This document shows, one piece after another, positions 1 through 9,294 of a stretch of DNA of 64,000 nt (positions are counted from its first letter, which is position 1; each line of letters opens with the position of its first letter). The notes beneath the pieces were generated by a model. The model did not search any database. It was given only the letters and a program-made list of their open reading frames with translations, and had not been told where the DNA came from. Made by a program: the position numbers and the translations under genes. Source of the DNA: Rhizobium sp. P40RR-XXII (GTDB lineage: Bacteria; Pseudomonadota; Alphaproteobacteria; Rhizobiales; Rhizobiaceae); contig NZ_JABAII010000001.1 of assembly GCF_012641405.1 (NCBI RefSeq), forward strand, positions 62,001 to 126,000, read 5' to 3'.

Positions 1-899
1 ATGCCGGCTTGAGCGCGGGAGAGCTGCAGCAGTTTCTCCGCCAACCGCCCCAGATTGGAAAGCGATGTCTCGATGCGGTCAGCGCGGTCCGTCAGAGGCC
101 CTTGCGGCAGTTCGGCGATCAGGCGCTGGGTCTGGGCGAGCGCGCCCGCGATCGGGGTGCGCAGCTCATGGGCGCTGTTGGCGGTGAATTCCCGCTCGGC
201 TTCAAGGGCCAGGCGCAGGCGGTCGAGCAGCAGATTGACGGAGCGCGCAATCGGCTGCAGCTCGCGCGGCAGCGTCTCGCTGTCCAATGGCGCCATATTG
301 CCGCTGTCCTTGGTGGCAATCTGCGATCGCAGGCGGTCGATCGGCCTGAGCGAACGACCGACGACGAAGCCGATGGCGACGATGCTGGCGGGAATGAGGG
401 CAAGCAGCGGCCATAGCAACGCGACACCGCTTTCGCGCGATGCTTCGCGGCGATTTTTGAAGGCATCCGCGACATGCAGGAAGATCGTGCCATCAGCCGA
501 TGATTCCGTATAGATCCGGTATCGCGGCGTATTGTGGAAGCCGATCTTCAGCGGCACGTCATAGGCTGTCGCCGGCGCATCGTGGGAATGCAGGATGACC
601 TTGCCGTTCGCATCCAGCACCTGATAGATCAGATATTCGCGGTTCAGCCCCTTGTTCAGCTCTTCCAGGCTTTGCGGATCGCCCGAATGGTCGCGATTGG
701 CGAGATCGTCGAGCACCAGCGGCATCAGCCGTTCGGCGGTTTCCTGCAGCGCGCCGTCGAAGGTCTCGGAGAGCTCCTTGTTGACGACATAGACGCCGAT
801 ACCGACTGCAATCAGCCAGAAGACGACGACAGTACCCGTGAGTGCCGCGATCAGGCGACGGGTGATGCTGCCGCGGCTTGGGCTTTGCGGCTGCGTCAT
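1..899 (-). CDS. Sensor histidine kinase, partial (C-terminus beyond left edge)
   Basis: Membrane sensor kinase of a two-component system, partner of the response regulator at 896-1561. Reading the minus strand from the ATG at 899 gives an open frame to the window edge (about 299 residues). A hydrophobic segment lies at about residues 16-36. A periplasmic-type stretch and a second membrane segment follow, then a HAMP-like linker. The H-box (ANSAHELRTP) puts the phospho-accepting His near residue 244. The ATP-binding HATPase domain lies outside the window. The start codon overlaps the regulator's stop (ATGA), so the two are translationally coupled. The architecture resembles QseC/PmrB/TctE-type kinases; the stimulus cannot be inferred. 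Confidence 0.85.
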   Translation of the reverse strand, partial: MTQPQSPSRGSITRRLIAALTGTVVVFWLIAVGIGVYVVNKELSETFDGALQETAERLMPLVLDDLANRDHSGDPQSLEELNKGLNREYLIYQVLDANGKVILHSHDAPATAYDVPLKIGFHNTPRYRIYTESSADGTIFLHVADAFKNRREASRESGVALLWPLLALIPASIVAIGFVVGRSLRPIDRLRSQIATKDSGNMAPLDSETLPRELQPIARSVNLLLDRLRLALEAEREFTANSAHELRTPIAGALAQTQRLIAELPQGPLTDRADRIETSLSNLGRLAEKLLQLSRAQAG

Positions 900-1561
900 C
901 GCTCACCCAGGCAATAGCCGACGCCGCGTGCCGTCCGGATCCGGTCCCTGCCGATCTTCTTGCGCAGGCGGCTGACATAGACTTCCACCGTATTGCTCTC
1001 TATCTCGGAGCCGAAGGCGTAGAGGGCTTCCTCTATCTTGTCTTTCGAGACGATGGCGCCAGGCCTTGCAACCAGCAGGTCGAGCACGGCCCACTCGCGC
1101 CCCGTCAGCACCACATCCTTGCCCTCCAGCCGGACACGCCGTTGCGGCTGGTCGATTTCAAGATCGGCAAAGCGGATTGTCGGCTGCGGACTGCCGGTAT
1201 AACGGCGGGCTACCGCCAGGATGCGGGCCGTGAGCTCGCCGAGATTGAACGGCTTGACGAGATAGTCGTCGGCGCCGCTGTTCAATCCCTCGATGCGATC
1301 GGAAATCTGGTCGCGCGCCGTGAGAATGATGACGGGTGTTTCGTCGGGCCTGCGGCGCAGCCGCTTCAAAAAATCGATGCCGCTGCCGTCGGGAAGCTGC
1401 AGATCCAAAAGGACAAGGCCATACTGTACGGCGCTGGTAACTTCATCGGCATCGGCGAGATTCCTGACCCAATCAACGGCGTGCGGGCCTGCCGCGATAT
1501 GGTCGCGAACCGCGCCGCCGATCGTGTCGTCGTCCTCTACCAGAAGAATGCGCACCTGCAC
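896..1561 (-). CDS. OmpR-family response regulator
   Basis: Cytoplasmic transcription factor of 221 aa with an N-terminal receiver domain and a C-terminal winged-helix DNA-binding domain (about residues 125-218). The receiver shows the acidic pocket E9-D10-D11, the phospho-acceptor Asp53 in LLDLQLPDGSG, and the conserved Lys near residue 103 in a VKPF motif. It lies directly upstream of the histidine kinase with a 4-nt overlap, so it is presumably phosphorylated by it. The family resembles QseB/PmrA/TctD. No target promoters are recognisable; the gene diverges from fucU across about 217 bp. Confidence 0.9.
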   Translation of the reverse strand: MQVRILLVEDDDTIGGAVRDHIAAGPHAVDWVRNLADADEVTSAVQYGLVLLDLQLPDGSGIDFLKRLRRRPDETPVIILTARDQISDRIEGLNSGADDYLVKPFNLGELTARILAVARRYTGSPQPTIRFADLEIDQPQRRVRLEGKDVVLTGREWAVLDLLVARPGAIVSKDKIEEALYAFGSEIESNTVEVYVSRLRKKIGRDRIRTARGVGYCLGER

Positions 1562-1778
1562 CTCTCAACCATTGAACGCGTTTTAGTTAATGCCGACGAA
1601 CCTATCGGGTCAATAAGGGCCGAAATAAGCCACGCCCGGATGCACAGGTCTTGGGGCATCCGCCTGCCGAAAACGTTCCCGGCGCCTATGGACAGACAGG
1701 AACGCGATGGTTACTTGTTTGCGCGGAGAACCAAGCGGCCGAGGGTGGCCGCCATAGGCTATTGGAGGATGCCCGGTC

Positions 1779-2234
1779 ATGCTGAAGGGAATTTCGCCGC
1801 TGTTGAATGCGGACGTGCTCTACGCGCTGAAATCTATGGGACATGGCGACATGCTCGTCGTCGTCGATACGAATTTCCCGGCGGAAGCCATTGCAAGCCA
1901 GACGGTCCTGGGCGAGCTGCTGCGCATCGATAACGTGCCGGCCGCCGACGCGGTTGCCGCGATATTGTCATTGATGCCGCTCGATACGTTCATCGACGAT
2001 GCGGCAACGCGCATGGAAGTGGTCGGCGCGCCCGACGAGGTACCGCAGGTTCAGCGCGAGGTTCAGGCAGCGATCGATAAGGCCGAGGGAAAGCATTGGC
2101 CGCTGTCGCCGGTCGAGCGCTACGCTTTCTATGAGCGCGCCAAGGACGCCTACTGCGTCATTCAGACCGGCGAGCGCCGCTTCTATGGTTGTTTCACCTT
2201 GACCAAGGGCGTCATCCCGCCGGAAACTGAATGA
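1779..2234 (+). CDS. fucU: RbsD/FucU-family sugar mutarotase
   Basis: A 151-aa protein of the RbsD/FucU family, which interconverts anomers of imported monosaccharides (L-fucose, D-ribose and others) so that downstream enzymes receive the right form. The N-terminus MLKGISPLLN and the GHGD motif with His22 match FucU, where this His is catalytic. A C-terminal RxxYGCF segment matches the FucU substrate loop. GGAGG at 1764-1768 supports the start. It is followed after 42 bp by the SorC regulator and then the polyol transporter, so it probably serves that locus. Assignment to FucU rather than RbsD rests on the motifs; the true sugar is unknown. Confidence 0.8.
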   Translation: MLKGISPLLNADVLYALKSMGHGDMLVVVDTNFPAEAIASQTVLGELLRIDNVPAADAVAAILSLMPLDTFIDDAATRMEVVGAPDEVPQVQREVQAAIDKAEGKHWPLSPVERYAFYERAKDAYCVIQTGERRFYGCFTLTKGVIPPETE

Positions 2235-2276
2235 TCCGATATTCGGACAACAGTGCTGTTTCGATAAAGGAAGGCG

Positions 2277-3230
2277 ATGGCGAGAAAGCTGGATTCCCAG
2301 GGGCGGCTTGACGATGCGGCGCGGGCCGGCTGGCTCTATTACGTCGCCGGCCGGACGCAGGACGAGATCGCGGTCGCAATGGGAATCTCCCGCCAGTCGG
2401 CGCAGAGGCTGGTATCGCTTGCCGTTGCGGAGCGGCTGATCAAGGTGCGGCTGGATCACCCGATCGCCGCCTGTCTGGAATATGCCGCGGCGCTGAAAGC
2501 GAAATTCAATCTCCGCCATGTCGATGTCGTGCCGAGCGATCCGGACAGCACCTCCTCCACCATCGGCATTGCCGAAGCCGGGGCCGCCGAAATCGAACGC
2601 TGGCTGCGGCGCAGCGACCCGATCGTGCTGGCGATCGGCACGGGCCGCACGCTGAAGGCCGCGGTCGATCAGCTGCCGGCCATCGAATGTCTGCAGCACC
2701 GGGTGGTGTCGCTGACCGGCAATATCGGTCCGGACGGTTCAGCCGCCTATTATAACGTTATCTTCAGCATGGCCGACGTCATCAAGGCGCGGCATTTTCC
2801 GATGCCGCTGCCGGTGCTGGTATCGTCGGCCGAAGAACGCGAACTCTTGCATGCGCAGGCGCTGGTGCGCTCGACGCTGGATATCAGCGCCCAGGCCGAC
2901 GTGACTTTCGTCGGCATCGGCGAGATGGGCATCGAAGCGCCGCTCTGCCTCGATGGCTTCCTCGAGAGAGAGGAGATGCTGGCGTTGATGAGCCGCGGTG
3001 CTGCCGGCGAGATCTGCGGCTGGCTTTTCGATGGCGATGGCAAGCTCATGCCTGATGACGTCAATGATCGCGTCGCCAGCGCGCCGATACCGTCACGGGA
3101 CACCTGTTCGGTCATCGGAATCGCCAAGGGAAGACGCAAATTCGAGGCGATCAAGGCGGCAGTTGCCGGCCGGCAAATCAACGGTTTGATCACCGACGAG
3201 GCAGTTGCTGAATTTTTGCTCAGGGATTGA
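2277..3230 (+). CDS. SorC/DeoR-type sugar-responsive regulator of the polyol locus
   Basis: A 317-aa SorC-family regulator. It has an N-terminal helix-turn-helix (about residues 20-50, TQDEIAVAMGISRQSAQRLV) and a large C-terminal phosphosugar-binding domain with AIGTGRTLKAAV and VGIGEMG motifs. In this family a sugar phosphate relieves repression or triggers activation. Its position just before the SmoEFGK importer matches SmoC of Rhodobacter sphaeroides, so control of the downstream polyol operon is likely. A hairpin ends the gene, and a separate promoter with a TGCTC/GAGCA inverted repeat precedes smoE. The effector is not known. Confidence 0.85.
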   Translation: MARKLDSQGRLDDAARAGWLYYVAGRTQDEIAVAMGISRQSAQRLVSLAVAERLIKVRLDHPIAACLEYAAALKAKFNLRHVDVVPSDPDSTSSTIGIAEAGAAEIERWLRRSDPIVLAIGTGRTLKAAVDQLPAIECLQHRVVSLTGNIGPDGSAAYYNVIFSMADVIKARHFPMPLPVLVSSAEERELLHAQALVRSTLDISAQADVTFVGIGEMGIEAPLCLDGFLEREEMLALMSRGAAGEICGWLFDGDGKLMPDDVNDRVASAPIPSRDTCSVIGIAKGRRKFEAIKAAVAGRQINGLITDEAVAEFLLRD

Positions 3231-3243
3231 GCAAAAAATTTTT
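3211..3243 (+). terminator. Hairpin terminator at the end of the SorC regulator gene
   Basis: A 10-bp perfect stem, TTTTTGCTCA (3213-3222) and TGAGCAAAAA (3228-3237), spans the stop codon of the regulator and is followed by a T run at 3239-3243. It looks like an intrinsic terminator separating the regulator from smoE. The TGCTCA/TGAGCA core also resembles the inverted repeat at 3334-3350, so it could double as an operator. Confidence 0.6.
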
Positions 3244-3297
3244 CCGTAAAAACAAAGAGATGGGATGCTTGCTCGGCAATGCAGCAACGAATCCGCA

Positions 3298-3350
3298 TTG
3301 ACATTTTGTCGCAATAAGCGAGTAATTGCCCACGAGCAAAGCGAATGCTC
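3298..3350 (+). promoter_or_regulatory. Putative smoE promoter and operator
   Basis: TTGACA at 3298-3303 and AGTAAT at 3321-3326 are spaced by 17 bp, a good sigma-70-like match. Downstream, GAGCA (3334-3338) and TGCTC (3346-3350) form an inverted repeat with a 7-bp spacer, a plausible operator for the adjacent SorC regulator. GGGAGG at 3365-3370 is the ribosome binding site of smoE. The sites are read by eye. Confidence 0.5.
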
Positions 3351-3375
3351 ATTTTTAATCTTCTGGGAGGAAGAT

Positions 3376-4692
3376 ATGAAATTGAAAACTTTATTGCTGA
3401 GCGCCTGCTCGGCGCTGATGTTTGCCGGCCTGGCGTCCGCAGAAACCCTCACGATTGCGACGGTCAATAACGGCGACATGGTTCGTATGCAGAAGCTTAC
3501 GGACGATTTCAAAGCGAAGAACCCGGGTATCGACCTGCAATGGGTCACGCTTGAAGAAAACGTATTGCGCCAGAAGGTTACGACCGACATCGCTACCAAG
3601 GCCGGCCAGTACGACGTGCTGACCATCGGCACCTACGAAGTGCCGATCTGGAGCAAGCTTGGCTGGCTTGCCTCGCTCGACAAGCTTTCCGCCGACAAGG
3701 ACTATGCGGCGGATGACCTTCTCCCGGCTATCCGCAGCGGTCTGACCACCGACGGCAAGCTCTATGCGGCACCGTTCTACGGCGAAAGCTCGATGGTGAT
3801 GTATCGCAAGGACCTGTTTGAGAAGGCCGGCCTGAAGATGCCGGATGCGCCGACCTGGGACTTCGTCGCCGATGCAGCCCGCAAGATCACCGACAAGGAC
3901 CATGAAGTCTACGGCATTTGCCTTCGCGGCAAGGCAGGCTGGGGCGAGAACATGGCATTTCTGACGGCGATGTCGAATTCGTTCGGCGCCCGCTGGTTCG
4001 ACGAGAAGTGGAAGGCACAGTTCGACCAGCCGGAATGGAAGGATACGCTGAGCTTCTACGTCAAGCTGATGAAGGATGCCGGCCCTCCGGGCGCTTCTTC
4101 CAACGGCTTCAACGAAAACCTGGCGCTGTTCCAATCCGGCAAGTGCGGGATGTGGATCGACGCGACGGTTGCAGCATCCTTCGTCTCCGATCCGAAGGAA
4201 TCGAAGGTCGCCGACAAGGTCGGCTTCGCTCTGGCGCCGGACAAGGGCCTCGGCAAGCGCGGCAATTGGCTCTGGGCATGGAACCTCGCCATCCCGGCTT
4301 CCTCGAAGAAGACCGAAGCTGCCGAGAAGTTCATCTCCTGGGCAACCAGCAAGGAATACACCAACCTTGTCGCACAGAAGGAAGGTTGGCTGAACGCACC
4401 TCCCGGCACCCGCACGTCGCTCTACGCGAATGCGGACTACCAGAAGGCAGCACCTTTCGCGAAGATGACGCTCGACTCGATCAACTCGGCTGATCCGACC
4501 CATCCGACTGTCAAGCCGGTTCCCTATGTCGGCGTCCAGTTCGTCGCTATCCCGGAGTTCCAGGGCATCGGCACCGCTGTCGGCCAGCAGTTCTCCGCTG
4601 CTCTTGCCGGCCAGATCTCCGTCGATCAAGCGCTCAAGGCTGCCCAGCAGCTGACGGAACGCGAAATGAAGAAGGCCGGCTACCCGAAGTAA
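3376..4692 (+). CDS. smoE: Polyol ABC transporter substrate-binding protein (SmoE-like)
   Basis: Periplasmic family-1 extracellular solute-binding protein, 438 aa from the ATG at 3376; an upstream in-frame ATG at 3265 is rejected because it would precede the signal peptide by 37 residues. The signal peptide is about residues 1-22 with cleavage after ASA. The mature protein starts ETLTIATVNNGD, typical of the SmoE/MtlE sorbitol/mannitol binders. It leads an operon with two CUT1 permeases, an ATPase and a polyol dehydrogenase, which supports sugar-alcohol uptake. GGGAGG lies 5 bp before the start. Exact ligand preference (mannitol, sorbitol, arabitol) is inference. Confidence 0.88.
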   Translation: MKLKTLLLSACSALMFAGLASAETLTIATVNNGDMVRMQKLTDDFKAKNPGIDLQWVTLEENVLRQKVTTDIATKAGQYDVLTIGTYEVPIWSKLGWLASLDKLSADKDYAADDLLPAIRSGLTTDGKLYAAPFYGESSMVMYRKDLFEKAGLKMPDAPTWDFVADAARKITDKDHEVYGICLRGKAGWGENMAFLTAMSNSFGARWFDEKWKAQFDQPEWKDTLSFYVKLMKDAGPPGASSNGFNENLALFQSGKCGMWIDATVAASFVSDPKESKVADKVGFALAPDKGLGKRGNWLWAWNLAIPASSKKTEAAEKFISWATSKEYTNLVAQKEGWLNAPPGTRTSLYANADYQKAAPFAKMTLDSINSADPTHPTVKPVPYVGVQFVAIPEFQGIGTAVGQQFSAALAGQISVDQALKAAQQLTEREMKKAGYPK

Positions 4693-4710
4693 GGGCCTTT
4701 GAAGCTAAGG

Positions 4711-4784
4711 AAAGCGGCACACCCTCTCGAGTGCTGCTTTCCCCTAGGCCGCCGAGCGCCCGAATTGCCCTTGGCGGCCCTTTT
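4711..4784 (+). terminator. Tandem intercistronic hairpins after smoE
   Basis: Two stem-loops lie between smoE and smoF. The first has arms AAAGCGGCAC (4711-4720) and GTGCTGCTTT (4731-4740) with one G-U pair. The second has GGCCGCC (4747-4753) and GGCGGCC (4773-4779) followed by CTTTT. Such elements after a binding-protein gene usually stabilise its mRNA and partly terminate, giving more binding protein than membrane subunits. Confidence 0.6.
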
Positions 4785-4840
4785 CGTTTCCGCCGGCCCG
4801 CGGCCACCCCTTCCTGATCAAAGATAGGTCGGTACTTGCC

Positions 4841-5713
4841 ATGGCAACGTTGCACACCCGTTCCACCGCCCGCGTCATGATGGCGCCTTCGGTTCTGCTC
4901 CTCTTCGCGTGGATGATCGTCCCGCTGGTGATGACGATCTATTTCTCGACGCTGAACTACAATCTGCTGAACCCCGGCACGCATGATTTCATCGGCTGGC
5001 TCAACTACGAATACTTCATCACCGATCCCGCTTTCATAAGCTCGCTGGTCGTGACGCTGCTGCTCGTCGGCGGGGCGTTGCTGATTACCGTGGTCGGCGG
5101 TATCGCACTGGCTCTCCTTCTTGATCAGCCGATCTTCGGCCAGGGCATTGTGCGCATGCTGGTGCTCGCGCCCTTCTTCGTGATGCCGACGGTTGCCGCC
5201 CTCATCTGGAAGCACATGTTCATGAACCCGGTGAACGGGCTTCTGGCGCATCTGTTCAAATTTTTCGGGCTTGATCCGCTGACCTGGCTGGAGACGGTTC
5301 CGCTGCTGTCGATCATTATCATCGTCGCCTGGCAATGGCTGCCTTTCGCGACGCTCATCCTGTTGACCGCATTGCAGTCGCTGGATGAGGAGCAGAAAGA
5401 AGCCGCCGAGATGGACGGCGCCGGGCCGGTTTCGAAGTTCATCTACATCACCCTGCCGCATCTGGCACGCGCGATCACCGTCGTGATCCTGATCGAGACG
5501 ATCTTCCTGTTGTCCGCCTTCGCCGAGATCCTTGTCACCACCAACGGCGGACCGGGCACGGCCACGACCAACCTGACCTATCTGGTCTATTCGCAGATCG
5601 TTCTGTCGCAGGACGTCGGCGGCGCATCGGCGGGCGGTATCATCGCCGTCATCCTCGCCAATATCGTCGCGATCTTCCTGATGCGCGCAGTCGGCAAGAA
5701 TCTGGAGGCTTGA
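4841..5713 (+). CDS. smoF: Polyol ABC transporter permease 1 (SmoF-like)
   Basis: Inner-membrane permease of the CUT1/MalF type, 290 aa, with about six hydrophobic segments. The EAA loop (EAAEMDGAGPVSKFIYITLP, about residues 186-206) docks the ATPase. It follows smoE after an intercistronic hairpin region and ends one base before smoG. It pairs with SmoG to form the channel for the sugar alcohol delivered by SmoE. Confidence 0.88.
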   Translation: MATLHTRSTARVMMAPSVLLLFAWMIVPLVMTIYFSTLNYNLLNPGTHDFIGWLNYEYFITDPAFISSLVVTLLLVGGALLITVVGGIALALLLDQPIFGQGIVRMLVLAPFFVMPTVAALIWKHMFMNPVNGLLAHLFKFFGLDPLTWLETVPLLSIIIIVAWQWLPFATLILLTALQSLDEEQKEAAEMDGAGPVSKFIYITLPHLARAITVVILIETIFLLSAFAEILVTTNGGPGTATTNLTYLVYSQIVLSQDVGGASAGGIIAVILANIVAIFLMRAVGKNLEA

Positions 5714-5714
5714 G

Positions 5715-6557
5715 ATGGCACGCAAGATCAGCACGCAACGCAAGATCGTCGTATCGGTCGCCGCCTGGGTCGTGGCAATCCTCATCTTCTTCCCCATCCT
5801 GTGGACGATCCTGACGAGCTTCAAGACGGAGGGCGATGCCATCGCCTCGCCGCCACAGTTCCTCTTTTTCCACTGGACGCTGGAGAATTACTTCGAGGTG
5901 CAGTCGCGCTCCAATTACTTCCTCCACTTCGGCAATTCGGTCATCATCGCCTTCGGTTCGACCATTCTCGGCCTGCTCGTCGCGGTACCTGCCGCCTGGG
6001 CCATGGCTTTCTCGCCGACCAAGCGGACCAAGGACGTCCTGATGTGGATGCTGTCGACGAAGATGATGCCGCCGGTCGGCGCCTTCATCCCGATCTACCT
6101 GCTGTTCCAGAGCTTCGGTCTCCTGAACAACCAGTTCGCCAGCCGGCTGGGCATGGTCGTCGTCCTGATGCTCATCAACCTGCCGATCATCGTCTGGATG
6201 CTCTATACCTACTTCAAGGAAATCCCCGGCGAAATTCTCGAAGCGGCCCGCATGGACGGTGCGACGCTGGCAAAAGAGATCATCTACGTCCTGACGCCGA
6301 TGGCGATCCCCGGCCTTGCCTCGACGATGTTGCTCAACATCATCCTCGCATGGAACGAGGCCTTCTGGACGCTCAACCTCTCCGCCGTCGACGCGGCGCC
6401 GTTGAGCACGTTCATCGCCTCCTATTCCAGTCCGGAGGGCCTGTTCTATGCCAAGCTTTCGGCGGCATCGACCATGGCGATCGCTCCGATCCTGATCCTC
6501 GGCTGGTTCAGCCAGAAACAACTCGTTCGCGGCCTCACCTTCGGCGCGGTTAAGTAA
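5715..6557 (+). CDS. smoG: Polyol ABC transporter permease 2 (SmoG-like)
   Basis: Inner-membrane permease of the MalG type, 280 aa, with six predicted membrane spans and the EAA motif [20 protein letters not shown] in the second half. The C-terminus ends in GLTFGAVK, a common ending of CUT1 MalG-type permeases. GGAGG at 5704-5708 inside the end of smoF serves as ribosome binding site. It forms the heterodimeric channel with SmoF. Confidence 0.88.
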   Translation: MARKISTQRKIVVSVAAWVVAILIFFPILWTILTSFKTEGDAIASPPQFLFFHWTLENYFEVQSRSNYFLHFGNSVIIAFGSTILGLLVAVPAAWAMAFSPTKRTKDVLMWMLSTKMMPPVGAFIPIYLLFQSFGLLNNQFASRLGMVVVLMLINLPIIVWMLYTYFKEIPGEILEAARMDGATLAKEIIYVLTPMAIPGLASTMLLNIILAWNEAFWTLNLSAVDAAPLSTFIASYSSPEGLFYAKLSAASTMAIAPILILGWFSQKQLVRGLTFGAVK

Positions 6558-6568
6558 GGAAGACAAGC

Positions 6569-7567
6569 ATGGGTAGCATTGTTCTCAAGCAAGTTTCCAA
6601 GGTCTTCGGCGAAGCCAAGGTCATCCCTTCCATCGACCTGGAAATCGATAATGGCGAGTTCGTCGTCTTCGTCGGCCCGTCCGGCTGTGGCAAGTCGACG
6701 CTGCTGCGCCTGATCGCCGGCCTCGAAGACGTCTCCGGCGGCCAGATCCTCATCGATGGCAAGGACGGCACCAATCTGAAGCCGTCCGACCGCGGCCTTG
6801 CCATGGTGTTCCAGTCCTACGCGCTCTATCCGCATATGAGCGTCCGCAAGAACATCGCATTTCCGCTGAAAATGGCGAACATGCCGCAGGCGGAAATCGA
6901 CAAGAAGGTCGCGGATGCCGCGCGCGTCCTCAACCTGACTGACTATCTGGAGCGCAAGCCGCGCCAGCTTTCTGGGGGCCAGCGCCAGCGCGTCGCCATC
7001 GGCCGCGCCATCGTGCGCCAGCCGGCAGCCTTCCTCTTTGACGAGCCCTTGTCGAACCTGGATGCGGCACTGCGCGTCAACATGCGCCTCGAGATCAGCG
7101 AGCTGCACCAACAGCTAAAGACGACGATGGTCTATGTGACGCACGATCAGGTGGAAGCCATGACCATGGCCGACAAGATCGTCGTGCTCAATCGTGGCAA
7201 CATCGAGCAGGTGGGTTCGCCGCTGGAACTCTATCGCAGCCCGCGCAATCTCTTCGTCGCCGGTTTCATCGGCTCGCCGAAGATGAATTTCGTCAAGGGC
7301 GCTTATGCACAGAGCCTCGGCGGCGACACCATTGGCGTTCGTCCGGAGCACGTCCTGTTGTCGACCAGCTCCGGTGATTGGCAGGGCAAGGTGCTCGTTG
7401 CCGAGCATCTCGGCTCCGACACCTTCCTGCACATCGACGTCGAGGGAATCGGCACGGTGACCGCGCGCGGTTCGGGCGATTTTCCGGCCCGGGCCGGCGA
7501 TACCGTCTACCTGACCCCCGACAAGGCGCATATTCACCGGTTCAATGCCGAGGGGCTGTCGATCTGA
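6569..7567 (+). CDS. smoK: Polyol ABC transporter ATPase (SmoK-like)
   Basis: Cytoplasmic ATP-binding subunit of the MalK/UgpC/SmoK type, 332 aa. Walker [10 protein letters not shown] is at residues 36-44, the signature LSGGQ at 134-138 and Walker B FLFDEP at 155-160. A C-terminal TOBE-like regulatory domain runs from about residue 235. It lies 11 bp after smoG and completes a binding protein-permease-permease-ATPase operon. Stand-alone ATPases of this class are sometimes shared between CUT1 importers. Confidence 0.9.
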   Translation: MGSIVLKQVSKVFGEAKVIPSIDLEIDNGEFVVFVGPSGCGKSTLLRLIAGLEDVSGGQILIDGKDGTNLKPSDRGLAMVFQSYALYPHMSVRKNIAFPLKMANMPQAEIDKKVADAARVLNLTDYLERKPRQLSGGQRQRVAIGRAIVRQPAAFLFDEPLSNLDAALRVNMRLEISELHQQLKTTMVYVTHDQVEAMTMADKIVVLNRGNIEQVGSPLELYRSPRNLFVAGFIGSPKMNFVKGAYAQSLGGDTIGVRPEHVLLSTSSGDWQGKVLVAEHLGSDTFLHIDVEGIGTVTARGSGDFPARAGDTVYLTPDKAHIHRFNAEGLSI

Positions 7568-7715
7568 GCCAAAGGCCGAGGCCGTGCGCGCTTGAGCGGG
7601 CACGGCCAGCGCATCTCTGCCGCGCCGCATCGATCTCCGCGGATGGCAAGCATACCAGCCGGTGTGGTCTTCCCCAACCGCCCGGCGCCAGAGACCCTTC
7701 AGAAGGACGAGAGAC

Positions 7716-9197
7716 ATGACGTGCAAATTATCGCTCGTAACTCTTCAGCAGGCGGCTGCAAAGGCGGCCATTCCTGCTTACGATCCGAAATCGCTTTCGG
7801 CGGGCATCGTGCATTTCGGTGTCGGTAATTTCCATCGCGCCCACCAGGCTGTTTATCTCGACGATCTTTTCAACGCCGGAGAGGCCCATGACTGGGCGAT
7901 TATCGGTGCCGGCGTGCTGCCGTCCGACGTGACCATGCGGGAAAAGCTTGCAGCCCAGGATTTTCTAACGACCGTCGTCGAGCAGGACAATAATCGCACG
8001 GCCGCGCGCGTGACCGCGCCGATGATCGATATCCTGCCGGTCGGCGATGCAAAGGCCACCATCGCCAAGCTCGCCGACCCGACGATCCGCATCGTTTCGA
8101 TGACGATCACCGAAGGTGGCTACTTCATCGACGCCTCGGGCAAGTTCAACCCTGCTCATCCGGCGATTGTCACCGACGGGCAGAACCCGGATGCGCCGAA
8201 GACGGTGTTCGGCCTGATCGTCGCCGGCCTCAAGGCACGGCGTGCCTTCGGTCTACAGCCTTTCACGGTCATGTCCTGCGACAACATTCCCCATAATGGC
8301 GGCGTCACCAAAGCCGCCGTCGTCGGTACGGCGCGGTTGTCCGACCCGGCCTTCGCCGACTGGATCGCGGCAAACGTCGCCTTCCCGAACGGCATGGTCG
8401 ACCGCATCACGCCGGCAACGGGCGCGCGCGAAATCGACCTGCTGAAAGAAGCCTTCGATATCGAGGACAACTGGCCCGTCTATTGCGAAGAGTTCAAGCA
8501 ATGGGTGCTGGAGGACAATTTCCCCGCAGGCCGGCCGGCGCTCGAGAAGGTCGGCGTGACCTTCGTGCCCGACGTGACCCCTTACGAGCATATGAAGATC
8601 CGCATCCTCAATGGCGGCCACGCGGCGATCGCCTATCCGGCCGCGCTGATGGATATCCATTTCGTGCATGAAGCCATGGAAGAGCCGCTGATCCGCGCCT
8701 TCCTCGCCAAGCTCGAAAACGACGAGATCATCCCCGTGATCCCGCCGGTGCCGAACACGGTGCTTGCCGACTACTTCAAGCTGATCGAGCGGCGCTTCGC
8801 CAATCCGAAGATCGCCGATACCATCCCGCGTCTGGCGCAGGACGGCTCCAACCGCCAGCCGAAGTTCATCCTGCCGTCCACGGCCGATCGGCTTAGCCGC
8901 GGCGAGGATATCGTCGGCCTCGCACTCGTTTCCGCTCTCTGGTGCCGCTACTTCGCCGGCAAGAGCGACAGCGGCAAGGAGATCGTTTTCAATGACGCCA
9001 GCGCTGACCGGCTGTATGAAGCCGCCCTCAAGGCGAAGGACGATCCGAATGCCTTCCTGGCCTTCGACGATATTTTCGGCGATGTCGCAAAGTCCGATCT
9101 CTTCCGCAAGCGCTTCGCGCATGCACTGAAAACGCTGTGGGAAAAGGGTACCCGCGTCACCCTGCAGCTATACTTGGACAACAAACTCGCGGAATAA
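7716..9197 (+). CDS. mtlK: Mannitol/polyol 2-dehydrogenase (MtlK-like)
   Basis: NAD-dependent long-chain polyol dehydrogenase, 493 aa from the ATG at 7716 (an earlier in-frame start at 7662 lacks the family N-terminus). It oxidises mannitol to fructose and, in many members, D-arabitol to D-xylulose or sorbitol to fructose. The nucleotide-binding segment GIVHFGVGNFHRAHQ is near residues 30-44, and the catalytic KIRILNGGH motif lies in the C-terminal half. Length matches mannitol 2-dehydrogenases. It follows the SmoEFGK importer. No short-chain sorbitol dehydrogenase (SmoS) is present, so this is the only polyol dehydrogenase of the locus. Confidence 0.9.
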   Translation: MTCKLSLVTLQQAAAKAAIPAYDPKSLSAGIVHFGVGNFHRAHQAVYLDDLFNAGEAHDWAIIGAGVLPSDVTMREKLAAQDFLTTVVEQDNNRTAARVTAPMIDILPVGDAKATIAKLADPTIRIVSMTITEGGYFIDASGKFNPAHPAIVTDGQNPDAPKTVFGLIVAGLKARRAFGLQPFTVMSCDNIPHNGGVTKAAVVGTARLSDPAFADWIAANVAFPNGMVDRITPATGAREIDLLKEAFDIEDNWPVYCEEFKQWVLEDNFPAGRPALEKVGVTFVPDVTPYEHMKIRILNGGHAAIAYPAALMDIHFVHEAMEEPLIRAFLAKLENDEIIPVIPPVPNTVLADYFKLIERRFANPKIADTIPRLAQDGSNRQPKFILPSTADRLSRGEDIVGLALVSALWCRYFAGKSDSGKEIVFNDASADRLYEAALKAKDDPNAFLAFDDIFGDVAKSDLFRKRFAHALKTLWEKGTRVTLQLYLDNKLAE

Positions 9198-9204
9198 TTT
9201 CAAG

Positions 9205-9234
9205 CGGCCGGACTTCTCCTGTTCCGGCCGTTTT
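9205..9234 (+). terminator. Intrinsic terminator after mtlK
   Basis: Perfect 8-bp stem CGGCCGGA (9205-9212) and TCCGGCCG (9223-9230) with a 10-nt loop and TTTT, 8 bp after the mtlK stop. It probably ends or attenuates the smo-mtlK transcript before the HAD and kinase genes. Confidence 0.75.
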
Positions 9235-9294
9235 CCATTGCCATGCCGGTTTTCGGGCTGGCGGGACAACAACAGAATTCAGGTTGGATCTGTG

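Noticed and set aside
878..1933. 351-residue plus-strand frame over the response regulator
   Set aside because: Shadow of the OmpR-family regulator; its sequence has no family features and runs into fucU.
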